Assembly (NCBI RefSeq): GCF_025685605.1
Contig: NZ_JAGTUT010000001.1
Span: forward strand, 2,976,001 to 3,040,000
Length of the DNA: 64,000 bases
Origin: Granulicella arctica
GTDB taxonomy: Bacteria > Acidobacteriota > Terriglobia > Terriglobales > Acidobacteriaceae
Direction: 5' to 3'
Below are positions 8,567-17,669 of the stretch, piece after piece. Every line of letters begins with the position of its first letter. Position 1 is the first letter of the stretch. The position numbers were made by a program, and so were the translations under genes. The notes below the pieces were generated by a model. That model did not search any database and had not been told where the DNA came from. It saw only the letters and a list, made by a program, of their open reading frames with translations.

Positions 8567-9351
8567 TTACTCGCCAAGGGGCTTTGACATCTTTTCGTGC
8601 ATGGAGGATTTCAGGGCGTCTGGAACAAGGTTGGCCACAGCACCTTCAATCTTGGTCATCAGGCTTGCGGCGTAGACGTGCTTCTCGCCTTTGATGAGGG
8701 CGTCATAGCCCTGCTTGGCAACGTTATACGGCTCGCTTTCCTTCTTGCCCTCCTGGCCAACCTGGGTGTTGTCCATACCGGCTCGATGAAAGAAGTCGGT
8801 ATCGACCGGGCCCGGTTGCAGCGCGGTCACGGAGACGCCTGTTCCTTCAAGCTCATCGCGAAGGCTCTTGGCGAACGAGAGATCGAATGCCTTCGACGCG
8901 GCATAGACGGCCTCGCGCGGCCCACCATCTCTGAGGCAATCGAAGCGGTGAAGAGAATTCTGCCGGAGCCTTTGGCGACCATGTGCTGCACCACATGCTT
9001 GGCAATGTGCACCGTACCTTCGACGTTGAGACGGACAAGATTGATCTCCGTGTCGAGGGCGGTCTCGGCGAAAAGGCCGCCCACACCGACTCCAGCGTTG
9101 ATTGCTATGGCATCGATGGGCCGATCGTAGGCTTCGACCTGTTTCCAGAAGTCGTCGACACCTTCGTAACTGGCAAAATCTGCGTGAATGGCAAGAACCT
9201 GTACGCCCAACTCTTTGAAGTCTGTTTCCGCCTTTTCGAGGCGGTCGCCATGTGAGGCGATGATGAGATCGAAGCCATTCTCTGCGAAGACCTTTGCGAG
9301 GTTGTACCCGATGCCGCTTGAGGCCCCGGTCACTACTGCGAGCTGTCCCAT
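8567..9351 (-). pseudogene. Short-chain dehydrogenase/reductase with a one-base frameshift
   Basis: The 5' part from ATG 9351 (GGAGACACGA upstream) reads VVTGASSGIG (NAD(P)-binding), AINAGVGVGG (NAG motif) and ILFTASIASEMVG (Ser of the active site), then loses frame. The other frame carries the catalytic VYAASKAF (Tyr-xxx-Lys), SLRDELEGTGVSV and TALQPGPVDTDFF to the stop at 8567. The break lies at the GGCCC run at 8919-8923, where one missing base restores a 261-residue SDR of normal length. Either a real null allele or a sequencing indel in a homopolymer. As written, the product would end soon after the break, before the catalytic Tyr. An upstream ATG at 9390 is also possible but has no ribosome site. 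Confidence 0.75.
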
Positions 9352-9946
9352 TCGTGTCTCCAATTTCTTGACGTTGACCATTTCCGACATAAAGATATCG
9401 GTGTGATGCCGGATACGATGGAAGTGGGATGGCCCGTTCAGCTTCTCCGCTCTTTTTGCGTTATGAGTGTGGCGTGTGCAGACCTCTTTCGATAGGACAC
9501 ACAACGTCTTCGCCCGAGCATGCGCCTCTTTACGCACGCTATGATCCTCGAATGTCTGCGCCCTGACGATCACCCTTGTTTCGACGGACAGCGCGGACTC
9601 CTCGTTCGCACCTTGCCCCGTATACAAACCATTTGCGGAAATCGGCTTGATCATTGATCGATCGAAGTCCATCAACCCATGAAAATGCAACCGTGACGCT
9701 CTGCTCGGTCTCTCAAAAAGTTCTTAGCGTTCGTTCGGGTCGAGACCGCTAAGATCTCGAAAAGCAATCACCGCATTGCGGAGTCGTTCCTCATCAGATA
9801 GGCGACCCTTACCATCGCAGCGAATTGATTCCATCATCAACAATCGGCGACGCCGTCGCGGACAATCGGCTTAAGAACAAACTTATGCAGTGTTCTTTGC
9901 CTCTCATAGTACGGCGGTATAGACCGTTAGTGCGCCGGAGGTCAAC
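9352..9946. other. Intergenic region, no gene seen
   Basis: About 590 bp between the divergent SDR and DUF421 genes. The frame that continues upstream of the SDR start has no family pattern and is judged non-coding. The region should hold both promoters; GGAGGTCAAC just before 9947 is the ribosome site of the DUF421 gene. Confidence 0.4.
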
Positions 9947-10390
9947 TTGCAAGCATCGGTTCGTGCGATTTTGTTTTACGTCTTTCTGGTTCTGGTGGTT
10001 CGCATCGTGGGACGTCGGCCTGGCAAACAAATCACACCCTTTGAATTCGTCCTCGTCTTTTTCATGGGAGGGCTTGCCCTCACCGCCATGGTGGGCGACG
10101 ATGCGTCTCTTACTAATGCGTTCATTCAAGTCTTGACCGTCGCCCTGGCCCACTTCCTCATTGCGATTGCTCGTACCAAATCGAGTTGGCTTGCCCGCCT
10201 GCTGGACGGAACCCCACTGATTCTTCTCGAGAATGGGATGTGGCGCTCGAACACCCTCAGCAAAATGCGCATCCAGGATGATGACGTGATGGCCCAGGCT
10301 CGGGATCAGGGGATCTCTACGTTGGACAAAATTGAAATCGCCATTCTGGAACGTAACGGGCAAATCAGCATCATCGAGGGGGTAAAGTGA
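9947..10390 (+). CDS. DUF421 (YetF-like) membrane protein, first copy
   Basis: 147 residues from TTG 9947; the near-perfect GGAGG eight bases upstream supports this unusual start. The N-terminus has two hydrophobic segments (ILFYVFLVLVVRIVG and VLVFFMGGLAL) around the family motif GRRPGKQITPFEFV, a third helix VLTVALAHFLIAIA, and then the soluble DUF421 domain: DGTPLILLENG, DDDVMAQARDQGIS, and the C-terminal IAILERNGQISII. DUF421 proteins are membrane-anchored with a cytoplasmic C-terminal domain; their activity is not established. First gene of a tight four-gene operon: the next start overlaps its stop by 4 bases. Confidence 0.8.
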   Translation: MQASVRAILFYVFLVLVVRIVGRRPGKQITPFEFVLVFFMGGLALTAMVGDDASLTNAFIQVLTVALAHFLIAIARTKSSWLARLLDGTPLILLENGMWRSNTLSKMRIQDDDVMAQARDQGISTLDKIEIAILERNGQISIIEGVK

Positions 10391-10920
10391 GCGAAGTCGC
10401 ATTTGAAGATCCTGTAGAAGATTCCGTCCCGAAGATTAATGATGAGGTCGCCGTCGGCGAGGATCTCGCATTTCAGCGAAAGTGGTGGAAGTTTGAGGGG
10501 GTTATGTGGTGGCTCATCGCGTTGCTGCTGCTATTGAATTTTGCAGGGGTGCTGGGACGAGGTCCTGCCGCTCACGCCAAAATGAGCAATGAAGCCATGC
10601 TGGTCAAGTACGAACGTGTCGAGCGAACCGGAACCCCGTCGATTCTGGAGATTCAGTTTCAGCCTGGGACGATGGGCAAGGGCCAAGTCAAACTGCATGT
10701 CAGCCAAAGTGTCGTGGATGAACTCGGAGCGCAACGCGTCATTCCGTCTCCTAAAGACACAGCCGTAGGACGGGGCGGCCTGACTTATACGTTTTCCGCC
10801 GAGGAAGCCCCTGGCACTATTCAGTTTGCCTTGCAGCCCTCGAAACCAGGGGTTTTTCACTTTACTTTGCAGGTCCCCGGAACCCCGCCGCTATCAGCCC
10901 GTGTCGTTGTTATGCCTTAA
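10387..10920 (+). CDS. Single-pass membrane protein of the DUF421 operon
   Basis: 177 residues from GTG 10387, overlapping the DUF421 gene (GTGA overlap), which implies coupled translation. An acidic cytoplasmic N-terminus is followed by FQRKWWKFEGVMWW and one membrane helix (WLIALLLLLNFAGVLG, about residues 40-56). Next comes a beta-rich external domain with ILEIQFQPGTMGKGQVKLHVSQS and a final strand pair ending ARVVVMP. No family recognised. Placement between two DUF421 genes and an MFS transporter suggests an envelope complex. Gene reality is well supported by the overlap and codon structure. Confidence 0.7.
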   Translation: MSEVAFEDPVEDSVPKINDEVAVGEDLAFQRKWWKFEGVMWWLIALLLLLNFAGVLGRGPAAHAKMSNEAMLVKYERVERTGTPSILEIQFQPGTMGKGQVKLHVSQSVVDELGAQRVIPSPKDTAVGRGGLTYTFSAEEAPGTIQFALQPSKPGVFHFTLQVPGTPPLSARVVVMP

Positions 10921-10956
10921 TCGAAGACGCCCGACGTACAGTTTCCAAGGAGATGC

Positions 10957-11409
10957 ATGTTCACAATTCTCTATGCCATTGCAGGCTATTTTTTCCTGAT
11001 GCTGACTGTCAGACTGCTCACTCGGAGACCCGGAGCGCAAATGACAATGTTCGAATTCGTGATTGTCTTCCTGGTTGGAGGAGTTGTGATCCTCGCTACT
11101 ACGGGCGGCGACCGGTCAATCACGAATTGCGGTATGGCCATCCTCACAGTGGGCCTGCTGCATAACATGGTGTCTTGGGTAAAAGCTCGTTCCCCTAAGT
11201 TCGGTGCGCTCGTGGATGGAACGCCGCTCGTGCTCCTGAAGGATGGTGCCTGGGTCGAGGAGGTCATGCAGGGCATGAAGATGGCCCCTGAGGACATCAT
11301 GGCTGCGGCCAGGGCTAAAGGGATCAGCTCTATCTTCGACGTTAAATACGCCATCCTGGAACGGAATGGCACCATCAGCATCATCAAGGCAAAGAAGGAT
11401 GAAGCATGA
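10957..11409 (+). CDS. DUF421 (YetF-like) membrane protein, second copy
   Basis: 150 residues from ATG 10957 with CCAAGGAGATGC upstream. It has the same architecture as the first copy: two N-terminal helices around TRRPGAQMTMFEFVIVF, a third (MAILTVGLLHNMV), then DGTPLVLLKDG, PEDIMAAARAKGIS and AILERNGTISII. The two copies are clearly paralogous but diverged (roughly 40 percent similar by eye), so they probably form a heteromer or have split roles. Its stop overlaps the MFS gene start by 4 bases (ATGA). Confidence 0.8.
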   Translation: MFTILYAIAGYFFLMLTVRLLTRRPGAQMTMFEFVIVFLVGGVVILATTGGDRSITNCGMAILTVGLLHNMVSWVKARSPKFGALVDGTPLVLLKDGAWVEEVMQGMKMAPEDIMAAARAKGISSIFDVKYAILERNGTISIIKAKKDEA

Positions 11410-12845
11410 GCGACACAGCCCAGCAGCGAGAGATCGAAACGGATATCCCGGAACGTATGGACCGGCTTCCGTGGTCGAGGTGGCATGTTCGCATCATCAC
11501 CGCTCTTGGGACCTCCTGGTTGCTGGACGGCTTAGAAGTCACCCTTGTAGGTTCTTTATCCGGAGTCCTGGAGAGTAAACATGGACTCTCGCTGACTGAT
11601 CCTCAGGTGACGGCGGCAGCGACGGTTTATCTCGCCGGAGCCGTATGTGGAGCGCTTTTCTTTGGACACTTGACCGATCGACTCGGGCGAAAGAAGCTCT
11701 TTCTGGTCACACTCGCTACGTACTCGGTCGCAACTATCTGCACTGCATTCTCGATGAACTTCCTCTTCTTTGCCGTTTGCCGGTTCTTTACAGGTCTTGG
11801 CATCGGTGGAGAATATGCAGCGATCAATTCCGCGGTGGACGAACTGATTCCAGGCAAGGTGCGTGGGACTGTCGATCTGTTCGTGAATGCGACCTTCTGG
11901 ATCGGTGCGACCGTCGGTTCGATCGCGGCCTTCATTCTGTTGGGAGGCCATGGCCTGCCGCTTGATACGAGTTGGCGCTATGCTTTTGGCATCGGCGGTG
12001 CGCTCGGGCTAGGCGTTCTGCTGCTTCGCCTGAAGGTCCCCGAGAGCCCTCGCTGGCTGATGTTGCGTGGCAAGGAAGTCGATGCAGATCGGGTTGTTGA
12101 TTGCATCGAGACGGAGGTTAAGAAAAGCGGTAAACAGATCACGGCGCCGACCGCCGATAAGTTGAAGCTCACAACCAGAGATCACACTCCTCTTCGGGAA
12201 ATATTCTCGAATATGCTGGGCGAGAACAGGGCCCGCTCTTTCCTCGGACTATCCCTGATGGTGGGTCAGTCGTTCTTCTTCAATGCAGTCTTCTTCACCT
12301 ACGCGCTTATCGGGAAAAAATTCTATCACCTGAGTGATGAGAAGCTTCCCTTGCAACTTCTGCCATTTGCGGTAGCCAGCTTCCTTGGGCCATTGCTCCT
12401 GGGCAGGCTCTTTGACACGATTGGTCGCAAGCCCATGATCACCGCAACCTACGGCATCGCGGGAATCATGTTAGCTGGTGTGTGCTATCCGTTTGCTCAC
12501 GGGATGATTGGCCTGAAGGGGCTTGGGATCTGCTTCACCATCATCTTCTTCGTTGCATCGTCCGCGGCGAGCGCCGCCTACCTGACCGTAAGCGAAATCT
12601 TCCCACTCGAGATGAGGGCCTTTGCCATCGCTGTCTTCTATGCGATCGGCACACTGATCGGTGGTGTAGGTGCGCCCCTGCTCTTCGGCGAGCTTATCGC
12701 AACAGCATCAAAGACTCATGTCGCCGAAGGATGGGCTTTGGGAGCTGCCTTGATGCTATCTGCAGCTGCGATGGAGATTTGGATAGGAGTGGAGGCAGCA
12801 GGCAAGTCCTTGGAGTCCGTTTCGAAGCCACTTCAAAGTCGATGA
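11406..12845 (+). CDS. MFS transporter, sugar/organic-anion porter type
   Basis: 479 residues with 12 hydrophobic segments. Signature motifs are GHLTDRLGRKK (loop 2-3, the MFS A-motif), RFFTGLGIGGEYAAINSAVDELIP (sugar-porter helix 4 to loop), PESPRWLM after helix 6, and GRLFDTIGRKP in the second half. The 'GIGGEYAAI ... ELIP' block is typical of the metabolite:H+ and sugar-porter families. A central cytoplasmic loop of about 60 residues separates the two halves. Translationally coupled to the second DUF421 gene (ATGA overlap), so it belongs to the same operon. Substrate cannot be read from sequence. Confidence 0.85.
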   Translation: MSDTAQQREIETDIPERMDRLPWSRWHVRIITALGTSWLLDGLEVTLVGSLSGVLESKHGLSLTDPQVTAAATVYLAGAVCGALFFGHLTDRLGRKKLFLVTLATYSVATICTAFSMNFLFFAVCRFFTGLGIGGEYAAINSAVDELIPGKVRGTVDLFVNATFWIGATVGSIAAFILLGGHGLPLDTSWRYAFGIGGALGLGVLLLRLKVPESPRWLMLRGKEVDADRVVDCIETEVKKSGKQITAPTADKLKLTTRDHTPLREIFSNMLGENRARSFLGLSLMVGQSFFFNAVFFTYALIGKKFYHLSDEKLPLQLLPFAVASFLGPLLLGRLFDTIGRKPMITATYGIAGIMLAGVCYPFAHGMIGLKGLGICFTIIFFVASSAASAAYLTVSEIFPLEMRAFAIAVFYAIGTLIGGVGAPLLFGELIATASKTHVAEGWALGAALMLSAAAMEIWIGVEAAGKSLESVSKPLQSR

Positions 12846-12927
12846 CGCAAGAGCAACGAGAATGCAGGGCAGGCAATCAAGTGCGCTCCTCCATGGGCGT
12901 ATGCACAAGTTTTGCGGTGCGTAAAGC

Positions 12928-13277
12928 CTATCGCATAAAGGCGCTTGTATCGAAGTTCGTCAGAAGGTCGGCGACATCCTTGTACACTTCGATGCAGCCG
13001 GCCTGGAGGAGTTCCTACTTACTCCATCCGCCGTAATCACCCCCACGGTCCAGATCTCGGCCTTGCCCGCCGTCTCAGCGTCATACGGCGTATCTCCCAG
13101 GGCGAGGACCTTTGAACAAGGGTGCCCCAGCTTCTTGAGTGTGGCTTGAAAAATATCTGGGTGAGGCTTCGAACGCTTCGCATCGTCTGCCGTGCTGTCA
13201 CCAATGTCTGCAATCTTCTTGTAGACCATCAGCCGATCCCGATTCGTGGACGGACACCCTGATTCCAGCTTTTTCAT
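12928..13277 (-). pseudogene. HAD-superfamily hydrolase fragment, truncated and frameshifted
   Basis: The readable core DAKRSKPHPDIFQATLKKLG followed by KVLALGDTPYDAETAGKA is HAD motif III and IV of the phosphoglycolate-phosphatase-like branch. The N-terminal half with motif I (DxDGT) is missing. After GVITADG the frame breaks near 13013-13020 and the rest continues in another frame (ELLQAGCIEVYKDVADLL, ending at the stop 12928-12930). At least two lesions, so a dead gene fragment rather than a sequencing slip. It lies between the MFS operon and the catalase. Confidence 0.65.
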
Positions 13278-13401
13278 TCTGATCAGGAGTCGCGTACATG
13301 AGGGAAGTAAAGAGGGAGCTTGACCTGGGGGATGGCAACCGCTAGTAGAATACCTGGAATGGTAACGCCATGAACTCGAACCTATCTATCTTGATGTGGA
13401 C

Positions 13402-13429
13402 CAAGCCCCACGCGACATCATGGGGCTTG
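13402..13429 (-). terminator. Hairpin after the catalase gene
   Basis: CAAGCCCCA (13402-13410) pairs exactly with TGGGGCTTG (13421-13429) across a 10-nt loop, 12 bp after the catalase stop. There is no T-run, so it may stabilise the mRNA end or work with Rho. Confidence 0.45.
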
Positions 13430-13440
13430 ATCCTATTCCT

Positions 13441-15609
13441 CTAATACGTGGTGCGCACCTTAGGTTCTCTCGGGTATATCCTTCCGTTAGCTGCTGCAGC
13501 GAGATAAGGCGAGGGGCTCTTCCCCACGATCACACCGGCATCAGGAACGACCCCAGCCGCCGTCAGCAACGTTTGGGCGGTCGAGGAAGCACCGATGACC
13601 TTCAAGTGAGAGAAGGCATCATGGACCCAGGCAACTGCTGCGGCTTCCGTTGAGAGCAACTTCGCGCCTGCTTCCGACAACGCGACATAGACCGTATCGA
13701 ACAGCACGGAAGGACCGCCTGCGAGTTGGAAGTCGGCTTCAATTACCTTCCCATCGGCTGCTGTGGCGCCTCCAATCTTTGGGGCGATGATCTTCACGTG
13801 TGCTCCCAATTTGTGTGCTGCCGTCTCGAGAGCTAGTACCTCCGCTGCGTCCGTGCCGTCGGCAACCAGGCATCCAATCACCTTCGTGACTAAGCCCGGC
13901 TTCATCTTTTTCACGATGCTGAGAGCATCGGACGGTGCGAGATCGGTACGCGCTGACACCTTGGTGAAAGCGGGCGTGATTGGATCCTTCATTCCCAGGC
14001 CGTCAGCAACACGCTGCGCGATGCTGATGTCGACGTTGGCGAGTTGACTCAACATGCGAGTCCGCACAGCCTTGGTGTCCACCTTGCTTAGTTCGAAGAT
14101 GAAGGCGGAGATGATGTGGTTCTGCTCCGCATCGGTCTGCGACTGAAAGAACATCAACGCCTGGGAGAAGTGGTCGCCGAACGACTCAGCGCGAACCCGC
14201 AGCTTGTCACCTTCTTCGTGAGCTTTGAAGGAAGTAAAACCGGCGCGAGGATCCTGGCGCGGTGTGTCCTGCTCAAGAGAGCTTGGGCTGTACGATACCC
14301 GGCCCTTCTGAGGACGCAGCGTCATATGGCCGTCGCGTTGCATATTCATAACCGGGCAACGTGGAGCGTTGACGGGGATCTGCTCGTAGTTCGGTCCGCC
14401 AAGACGGGTTATCTGTGTATCGATATAGGAAAGGTTCCGTCCCTGAAGCAGGGGGTCGTTGCTGAAGTCGATCCCGGGAACGACGTCCGTGGTCGCGAAT
14501 GCAACCTGCTCGGTTTCTGCGAAGTAGTTATCGACGTTTCGTGTGAGGACCATCTTGCCGATGATTCGTAGCGGCAGGACTTCTTCAGGGATGAGTTTGG
14601 TTGCGTCAAGTACATCGAAGTCGAAGTTGTTGGCAAACTCTTCGTCAAAGAGTTGGACCCCAAGCTCCCATTCTGGCAAGTTCCCCGATTCGATCGCGTT
14701 CCACAAGTCGCGGCGATGGAAGTCAGGATCGGCACCAGAGATCTTGAGCGCCTCGTCCCAGATCACAGAGGCCATGCCCAGCTTGGGACGCCAATGAAAC
14801 TTGACGTAGGTCGATTCGCCTTCGTCGTTCACAAGCCGAAACGTATGCACGCCGAAGCCTTCCATCATGCGGAAAGAACGGGGGATCGCTCGATCCGACA
14901 TGAGCCACATCAGCATATGTGTCGCTTCCGGGGTGAGAGAAGCCCAATCCCAGAACGTGTCGTGGGCTGTCTGTGCCTGCGGAAATCCACGGTCCGGCTC
15001 CTGCTTGGCAGCATGGATGAGATCGGTAAACTTGATGGCATCCTGAATGAAAAATACTGGAATATTGTTGCCGACGATGTCCCAGTTGCCTTCCGGCGTG
15101 TACATCTTCACCGCGAATCCACGAACGTCACGCGCAGTATCAGCTGAGCCCATATTGCCAGCAACCGTGGAAAACCGGGTAAACACAGGCGTCTTCTGAC
15201 CCAAGGTCGTCAAGACCTTCGCTTTGGTAATGCCTGCGAGTGAGTCCGTCAGTTCGAAGTATCCATGTGCGCCGTAGCCGCGAGCGTGAACTACCCGCTC
15301 CGGGATGCGCTCGTGATCGAAGTGCTGCGTTTTCTCGACGAGGAAGAAATCTTCAATCAAGCCGGGCCCGCGTTCGTTTGCTTTCAATGAGTTCTCATCG
15401 TCAGCGATGACCGTCCCGCGCTGGTTGGTCATCTGTGGGTGAGTGCCACCTGCTACCTGGTGGATCTCACCCCCATTGCCGACTTCCTGACCTTCAGGAG
15501 TAACTGCAACGGGTGCACCGGCAATCATCACCTGGTTCTCAGCTGGAATAACGCTGCTCGCTGCCTTCGTCGCCTTCGGTTTGCTGATTTTTGCGCTCTT
15601 CGTCGTCAT
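13441..15609 (-). CDS. katE: Large-subunit catalase (HPII type) with C-terminal flavodoxin-like domain
   Basis: 722 residues from ATG 15609 (GGAGAGACG upstream). Clade-2 catalase: catalytic His108 in [12 protein letters not shown], the Asn of [11 protein letters not shown], and the heme-ligand Tyr in RNLSYIDTQ. The length and the C-terminal domain after about residue 560 ([20 protein letters not shown], similar in fold to class I glutamine amidotransferases) identify the HPII subgroup, a cytoplasmic tetramer that degrades hydrogen peroxide. The N-terminal Lys/Ala-rich extension is usual. It is followed on the same strand by a hairpin. A PA2169-type gene transcribed in the same direction lies upstream with its own terminator, so catalase has its own promoter. 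Often a stationary-phase or desiccation gene. Confidence 0.92.
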   Translation of the reverse strand: MTTKSAKISKPKATKAASSVIPAENQVMIAGAPVAVTPEGQEVGNGGEIHQVAGGTHPQMTNQRGTVIADDENSLKANERGPGLIEDFFLVEKTQHFDHERIPERVVHARGYGAHGYFELTDSLAGITKAKVLTTLGQKTPVFTRFSTVAGNMGSADTARDVRGFAVKMYTPEGNWDIVGNNIPVFFIQDAIKFTDLIHAAKQEPDRGFPQAQTAHDTFWDWASLTPEATHMLMWLMSDRAIPRSFRMMEGFGVHTFRLVNDEGESTYVKFHWRPKLGMASVIWDEALKISGADPDFHRRDLWNAIESGNLPEWELGVQLFDEEFANNFDFDVLDATKLIPEEVLPLRIIGKMVLTRNVDNYFAETEQVAFATTDVVPGIDFSNDPLLQGRNLSYIDTQITRLGGPNYEQIPVNAPRCPVMNMQRDGHMTLRPQKGRVSYSPSSLEQDTPRQDPRAGFTSFKAHEEGDKLRVRAESFGDHFSQALMFFQSQTDAEQNHIISAFIFELSKVDTKAVRTRMLSQLANVDISIAQRVADGLGMKDPITPAFTKVSARTDLAPSDALSIVKKMKPGLVTKVIGCLVADGTDAAEVLALETAAHKLGAHVKIIAPKIGGATAADGKVIEADFQLAGGPSVLFDTVYVALSEAGAKLLSTEAAAVAWVHDAFSHLKVIGASSTAQTLLTAAGVVPDAGVIVGKSPSPYLAAAANGRIYPREPKVRTTY

Positions 15610-15660
15610 CGTCTCTCCAATACCTTTTAGGACATCTCAATTGAACTCTGCCACTGCACA

Positions 15661-15686
15661 GAAAAGGCCACGCATCGCACGTGGCC
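15661..15686 (-). terminator. Intrinsic terminator of the PA2169-type gene
   Basis: GGCCACG (15666-15672), a 7-nt loop and CGTGGCC (15680-15686) form a perfect stem. Read on the minus strand it is followed directly by TTTTC. It lies 24 bp past the stop of the gene at 15711-16154 and separates it from the catalase. Confidence 0.8.
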
Positions 15687-15710
15687 CTCATCCTGCTTCT
15701 TCATACGCTT

Positions 15711-16154
15711 CTAGGATGCCGTGCTGTCACGGAATGCTTTCACTTTGTCGTGGGAAGCTTGAATGTGAGTCTGCTGCTTAGTCAGGATAGTTCTAACGAC
15801 TAAAGAAGGGATATCACCTTCAAGGGCCTCCCTGTAAGCCTTCTTCGCCGCATCCTCGCCTTGTTCGGCGGTCTCAAGCAGTGTGTGATCGCCGCCTCCG
15901 AGGCTAGCCTTTAGGTCGCCCCAAGTGCGATGAATGGCTCCTGTTGCAGTTCCACCGAGATCCTTGGTATCACCGGCTGCAAGGGCCAACTCAGCCTCGA
16001 GATCAGTCGCGAACTTTCCGCGATGCCGCGACTCCTCGAGGAAGAACGCTTTCACTTCAGGATTCTGAAGGTGCTCTCCGATATCCTCGAATCCCTTTTC
16101 TCCGTCGCGGAGAACCTGAACTACACTCTTGACCAACGAGAATTCTGCATCCAT
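15711..16154 (-). CDS. PA2169-type four-helix-bundle protein (DUF2383)
   Basis: 147 residues from ATG 16154. Helical throughout, with paired carboxylate and histidine motifs characteristic of this ferritin-like group: SVVQVLRDGEKGFEDIGEHL, FFLEESRHRGKFATDLE, TAEQGEDAAKKAYREAL and a C-terminal TKQQTHIQASHDKVKAFRD. Related proteins are induced in stress and may bind metal; the exact reaction is not known. A clean terminator follows and the catalase lies next on the same strand, consistent with a shared oxidative-stress setting. Confidence 0.8.
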   Translation of the reverse strand: MDAEFSLVKSVVQVLRDGEKGFEDIGEHLQNPEVKAFFLEESRHRGKFATDLEAELALAAGDTKDLGGTATGAIHRTWGDLKASLGGGDHTLLETAEQGEDAAKKAYREALEGDIPSLVVRTILTKQQTHIQASHDKVKAFRDSTAS

Positions 16155-16285
16155 GTTCTCTTACCTCGGGCTGTAAGAGTCTCCAAACTGCTCGCCGGGT
16201 TGGATGGCTCCTCGGCGACGAATGCCTCATCATTTGGAGAGTCTCTTCGGGGCGAATAGGCCTCACCAGCAAAATCAACAGCGCG

Positions 16286-16309
16286 GTTTCCGAAAACACG
16301 ACTTTACGG
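16286..16309 (+). repeat. Short palindromic repeat, copy 1
   Basis: GTTTCCGAAAACACGACTTT followed by ACGG. It belongs to a family with consensus GTTTCCGAAAAC-GCCGTTTTCCG found four times between 16.3 and 17.8 kb, each copy between genes. Confidence 0.5.
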
Positions 16310-16315
16310 AGCGGT

Positions 16316-16594
16316 GTGGAGCTTGATGCGTCATACCTGCGCCATGATCGTAATCAACGACAAGATCGGGCTAAAGAGATCAGTACCGCTCTTACTGAAG
16401 CCTTTGACAGCATCGGACGTTCCCTAGTGCTCGCACGGGCGGCTTGTGATGAATCTCAGCTCAAGGACTACAACCAACACGTAGGTGATCTCTTCTACAC
16501 GATCACCTTCAAACTGTTAAAACCTATCTATCAGCCGCACCCTGAACTTCGCCCTGATGATTGGGACGACAAACCGTCCATGGACCCCGACTGA
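16316..16594 (+). CDS. Hypothetical protein, 92 aa
   Basis: GTG start at 16316 with GGAG close upstream. The product is a soluble helical protein with a plausible conserved core (KEISTALTEAFDSIGRSLVL, KDYNQHVGDLFYTITFKLL) and an acidic Pro-rich end (DDWDDKPSMDPD). No family recognised. It lies between copies 1 and 2 of the short palindromic repeat. Codon pattern favours a real gene, but start and function are uncertain. Confidence 0.5.
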   Translation: MELDASYLRHDRNQRQDRAKEISTALTEAFDSIGRSLVLARAACDESQLKDYNQHVGDLFYTITFKLLKPIYQPHPELRPDDWDDKPSMDPD

Positions 16595-16626
16595 GATCCA
16601 CGTCATGCGGTCCCCACGACCGTTCT

Positions 16627-16648
16627 CCAAAACGGCGTTTTCAGAAAC
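16627..16648 (-). repeat. Short palindromic repeat, copy 2
   Basis: CCAAAACGGCGTTTTCAGAA plus AC, the reverse orientation of the family consensus; lies between the 92-aa gene and the end of the Hcp gene. Confidence 0.55.
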
Positions 16649-16759
16649 AACGACCGGAGTGGACGATAGATGACTTCAGGAATCGAGAGACCGATCTGAT
16701 GCCTACGGGGCTGGGATCTTGTTCTCGATGAGACTCCAGCCGCCACTTACGTTGCCGCC

Positions 16760-17203
16760 TTAGCTCCCTTCAGGTTGTAGCGGGTCAATATACGTCCACT
16801 TGATGACGCCGTAGTCGAACGACACAGACTCTGTCGGGCGACTCTCACCTATCATCCCTTCGTGGGCCACCTTCGAGATGACGACCTGATCCATTTCAAT
16901 CACCATGTACTTGACCGGAGCGTCACCTGAAGCTCGCATGAGATCGATGGTCACCTTGGAGATGTGCTTGCCGGACGAACACATCTCGTACAGCTTCGGC
17001 GACGATACGTCCAGGTATTTGGTGATGACAAAGGGTTCATGGTTACTACGGCCTGTTGTCCCTCCGCCCGGAGAGTTCGCTGTTGCCGATGTGGACTGAG
17101 AGATGGAATGTGAGAAGGAGTTGATCTCAATCCAATCCTTATGCCCGGCGTCCGTGCTCTCGCCTTTAACCCCATCGATCTGCATGTACTCTACGCTCGC
17201 CAT
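16760..17203 (-). CDS. hcp: Hcp-family type VI secretion protein, orphan
   Basis: 147 residues from ATG 17203, chosen for AAAGGAGTTAGCAAT upstream; an earlier in-frame ATG at 17302 has none. The family pattern is clear: start MASVEYMQIDGVKGES, the DWIEINSFSHSIS strand, HEPFVITKYLDVSSPKLYEM, and a C-terminal SVSFDYGVIKWTY. Hcp forms hexameric rings that stack into the T6SS inner tube and is itself secreted. No other T6SS gene (VipA/B, TssM, ClpV, VgrG) is in the window, so this is a stand-alone Hcp, perhaps loaded by a system encoded elsewhere. It is bracketed by inverted copies 2 and 3 of the palindromic repeat. Confidence 0.85.
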   Translation of the reverse strand: MASVEYMQIDGVKGESTDAGHKDWIEINSFSHSISQSTSATANSPGGGTTGRSNHEPFVITKYLDVSSPKLYEMCSSGKHISKVTIDLMRASGDAPVKYMVIEMDQVVISKVAHEGMIGESRPTESVSFDYGVIKWTYIDPLQPEGS

Positions 17204-17368
17204 ATTGCTAACTCCTTTTCCGTTTGACGCCTCGTCCTGCGATCTGTACGTCCCTTCGCGGCCCTCCACTCGGAAACTTGCTCCAGGTGCAGCCTTCCTC
17301 AACTTGTCAGGCTGGAATTCTAACGCCTATGAAGAGGATTTCCTCCTTGATCCAGCAAAAAAGTTAAT

Positions 17369-17392
17369 TGCCGAAAACACCGACTTTCGAGC
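17369..17392 (+). repeat. Short palindromic repeat, copy 3
   Basis: TGCCGAAAACACCGACTTTC plus GAGC, a diverged plus-orientation copy upstream of the Hcp gene. Confidence 0.4.
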
Positions 17393-17411
17393 AATCTGAG
17401 CGGGCGTGACG

Positions 17412-17669
17412 CTAGGTGTGGTGATTGAGCAGAGAACGAATGATTGGAACGAGCATTCTAAGACTGATCAGCACGACCAATAGAGAGCCGAGTCTCCATT
17501 CCCAAAATCTCGATCCGTTGGTGATTTGCCTCTCAAGTGATCTCCTGAAGGGGGACTCAGGTGGGTAAGTGAACCGAATTGAGCGAACCGGTGACACGAT
17601 CGCGAACAATGCCGCGATATCGACGATCCCAATCAATAGCAGTGCGGTCCAAATTAGCATGGTTCCCAT
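17412..17669 (-). CDS. Small two-helix membrane protein, 85 aa
   Basis: From ATG 17669 (GGTGG eight bases upstream). Two hydrophobic segments, LIWTALLLIGIVDIAALFAI and LLVVLISLRMLVPIIRSLL, flank a basic-aromatic loop with RSIRFTYPPESPFRRSLE. No family recognised. It lies between copies 3 and 4 of the palindromic repeat. The membrane pattern and codon use make it plausible; function unknown. Confidence 0.5.
   Translation of the reverse strand: MGTMLIWTALLLIGIVDIAALFAIVSPVRSIRFTYPPESPFRRSLERQITNGSRFWEWRLGSLLVVLISLRMLVPIIRSLLNHHT

Noticed and set aside
9386..9690. Upstream extension of the SDR frame to an ATG at 9690
   Set aside because: The extra residues show no SDR pattern; ribosome site evidence favours ATG 9351.
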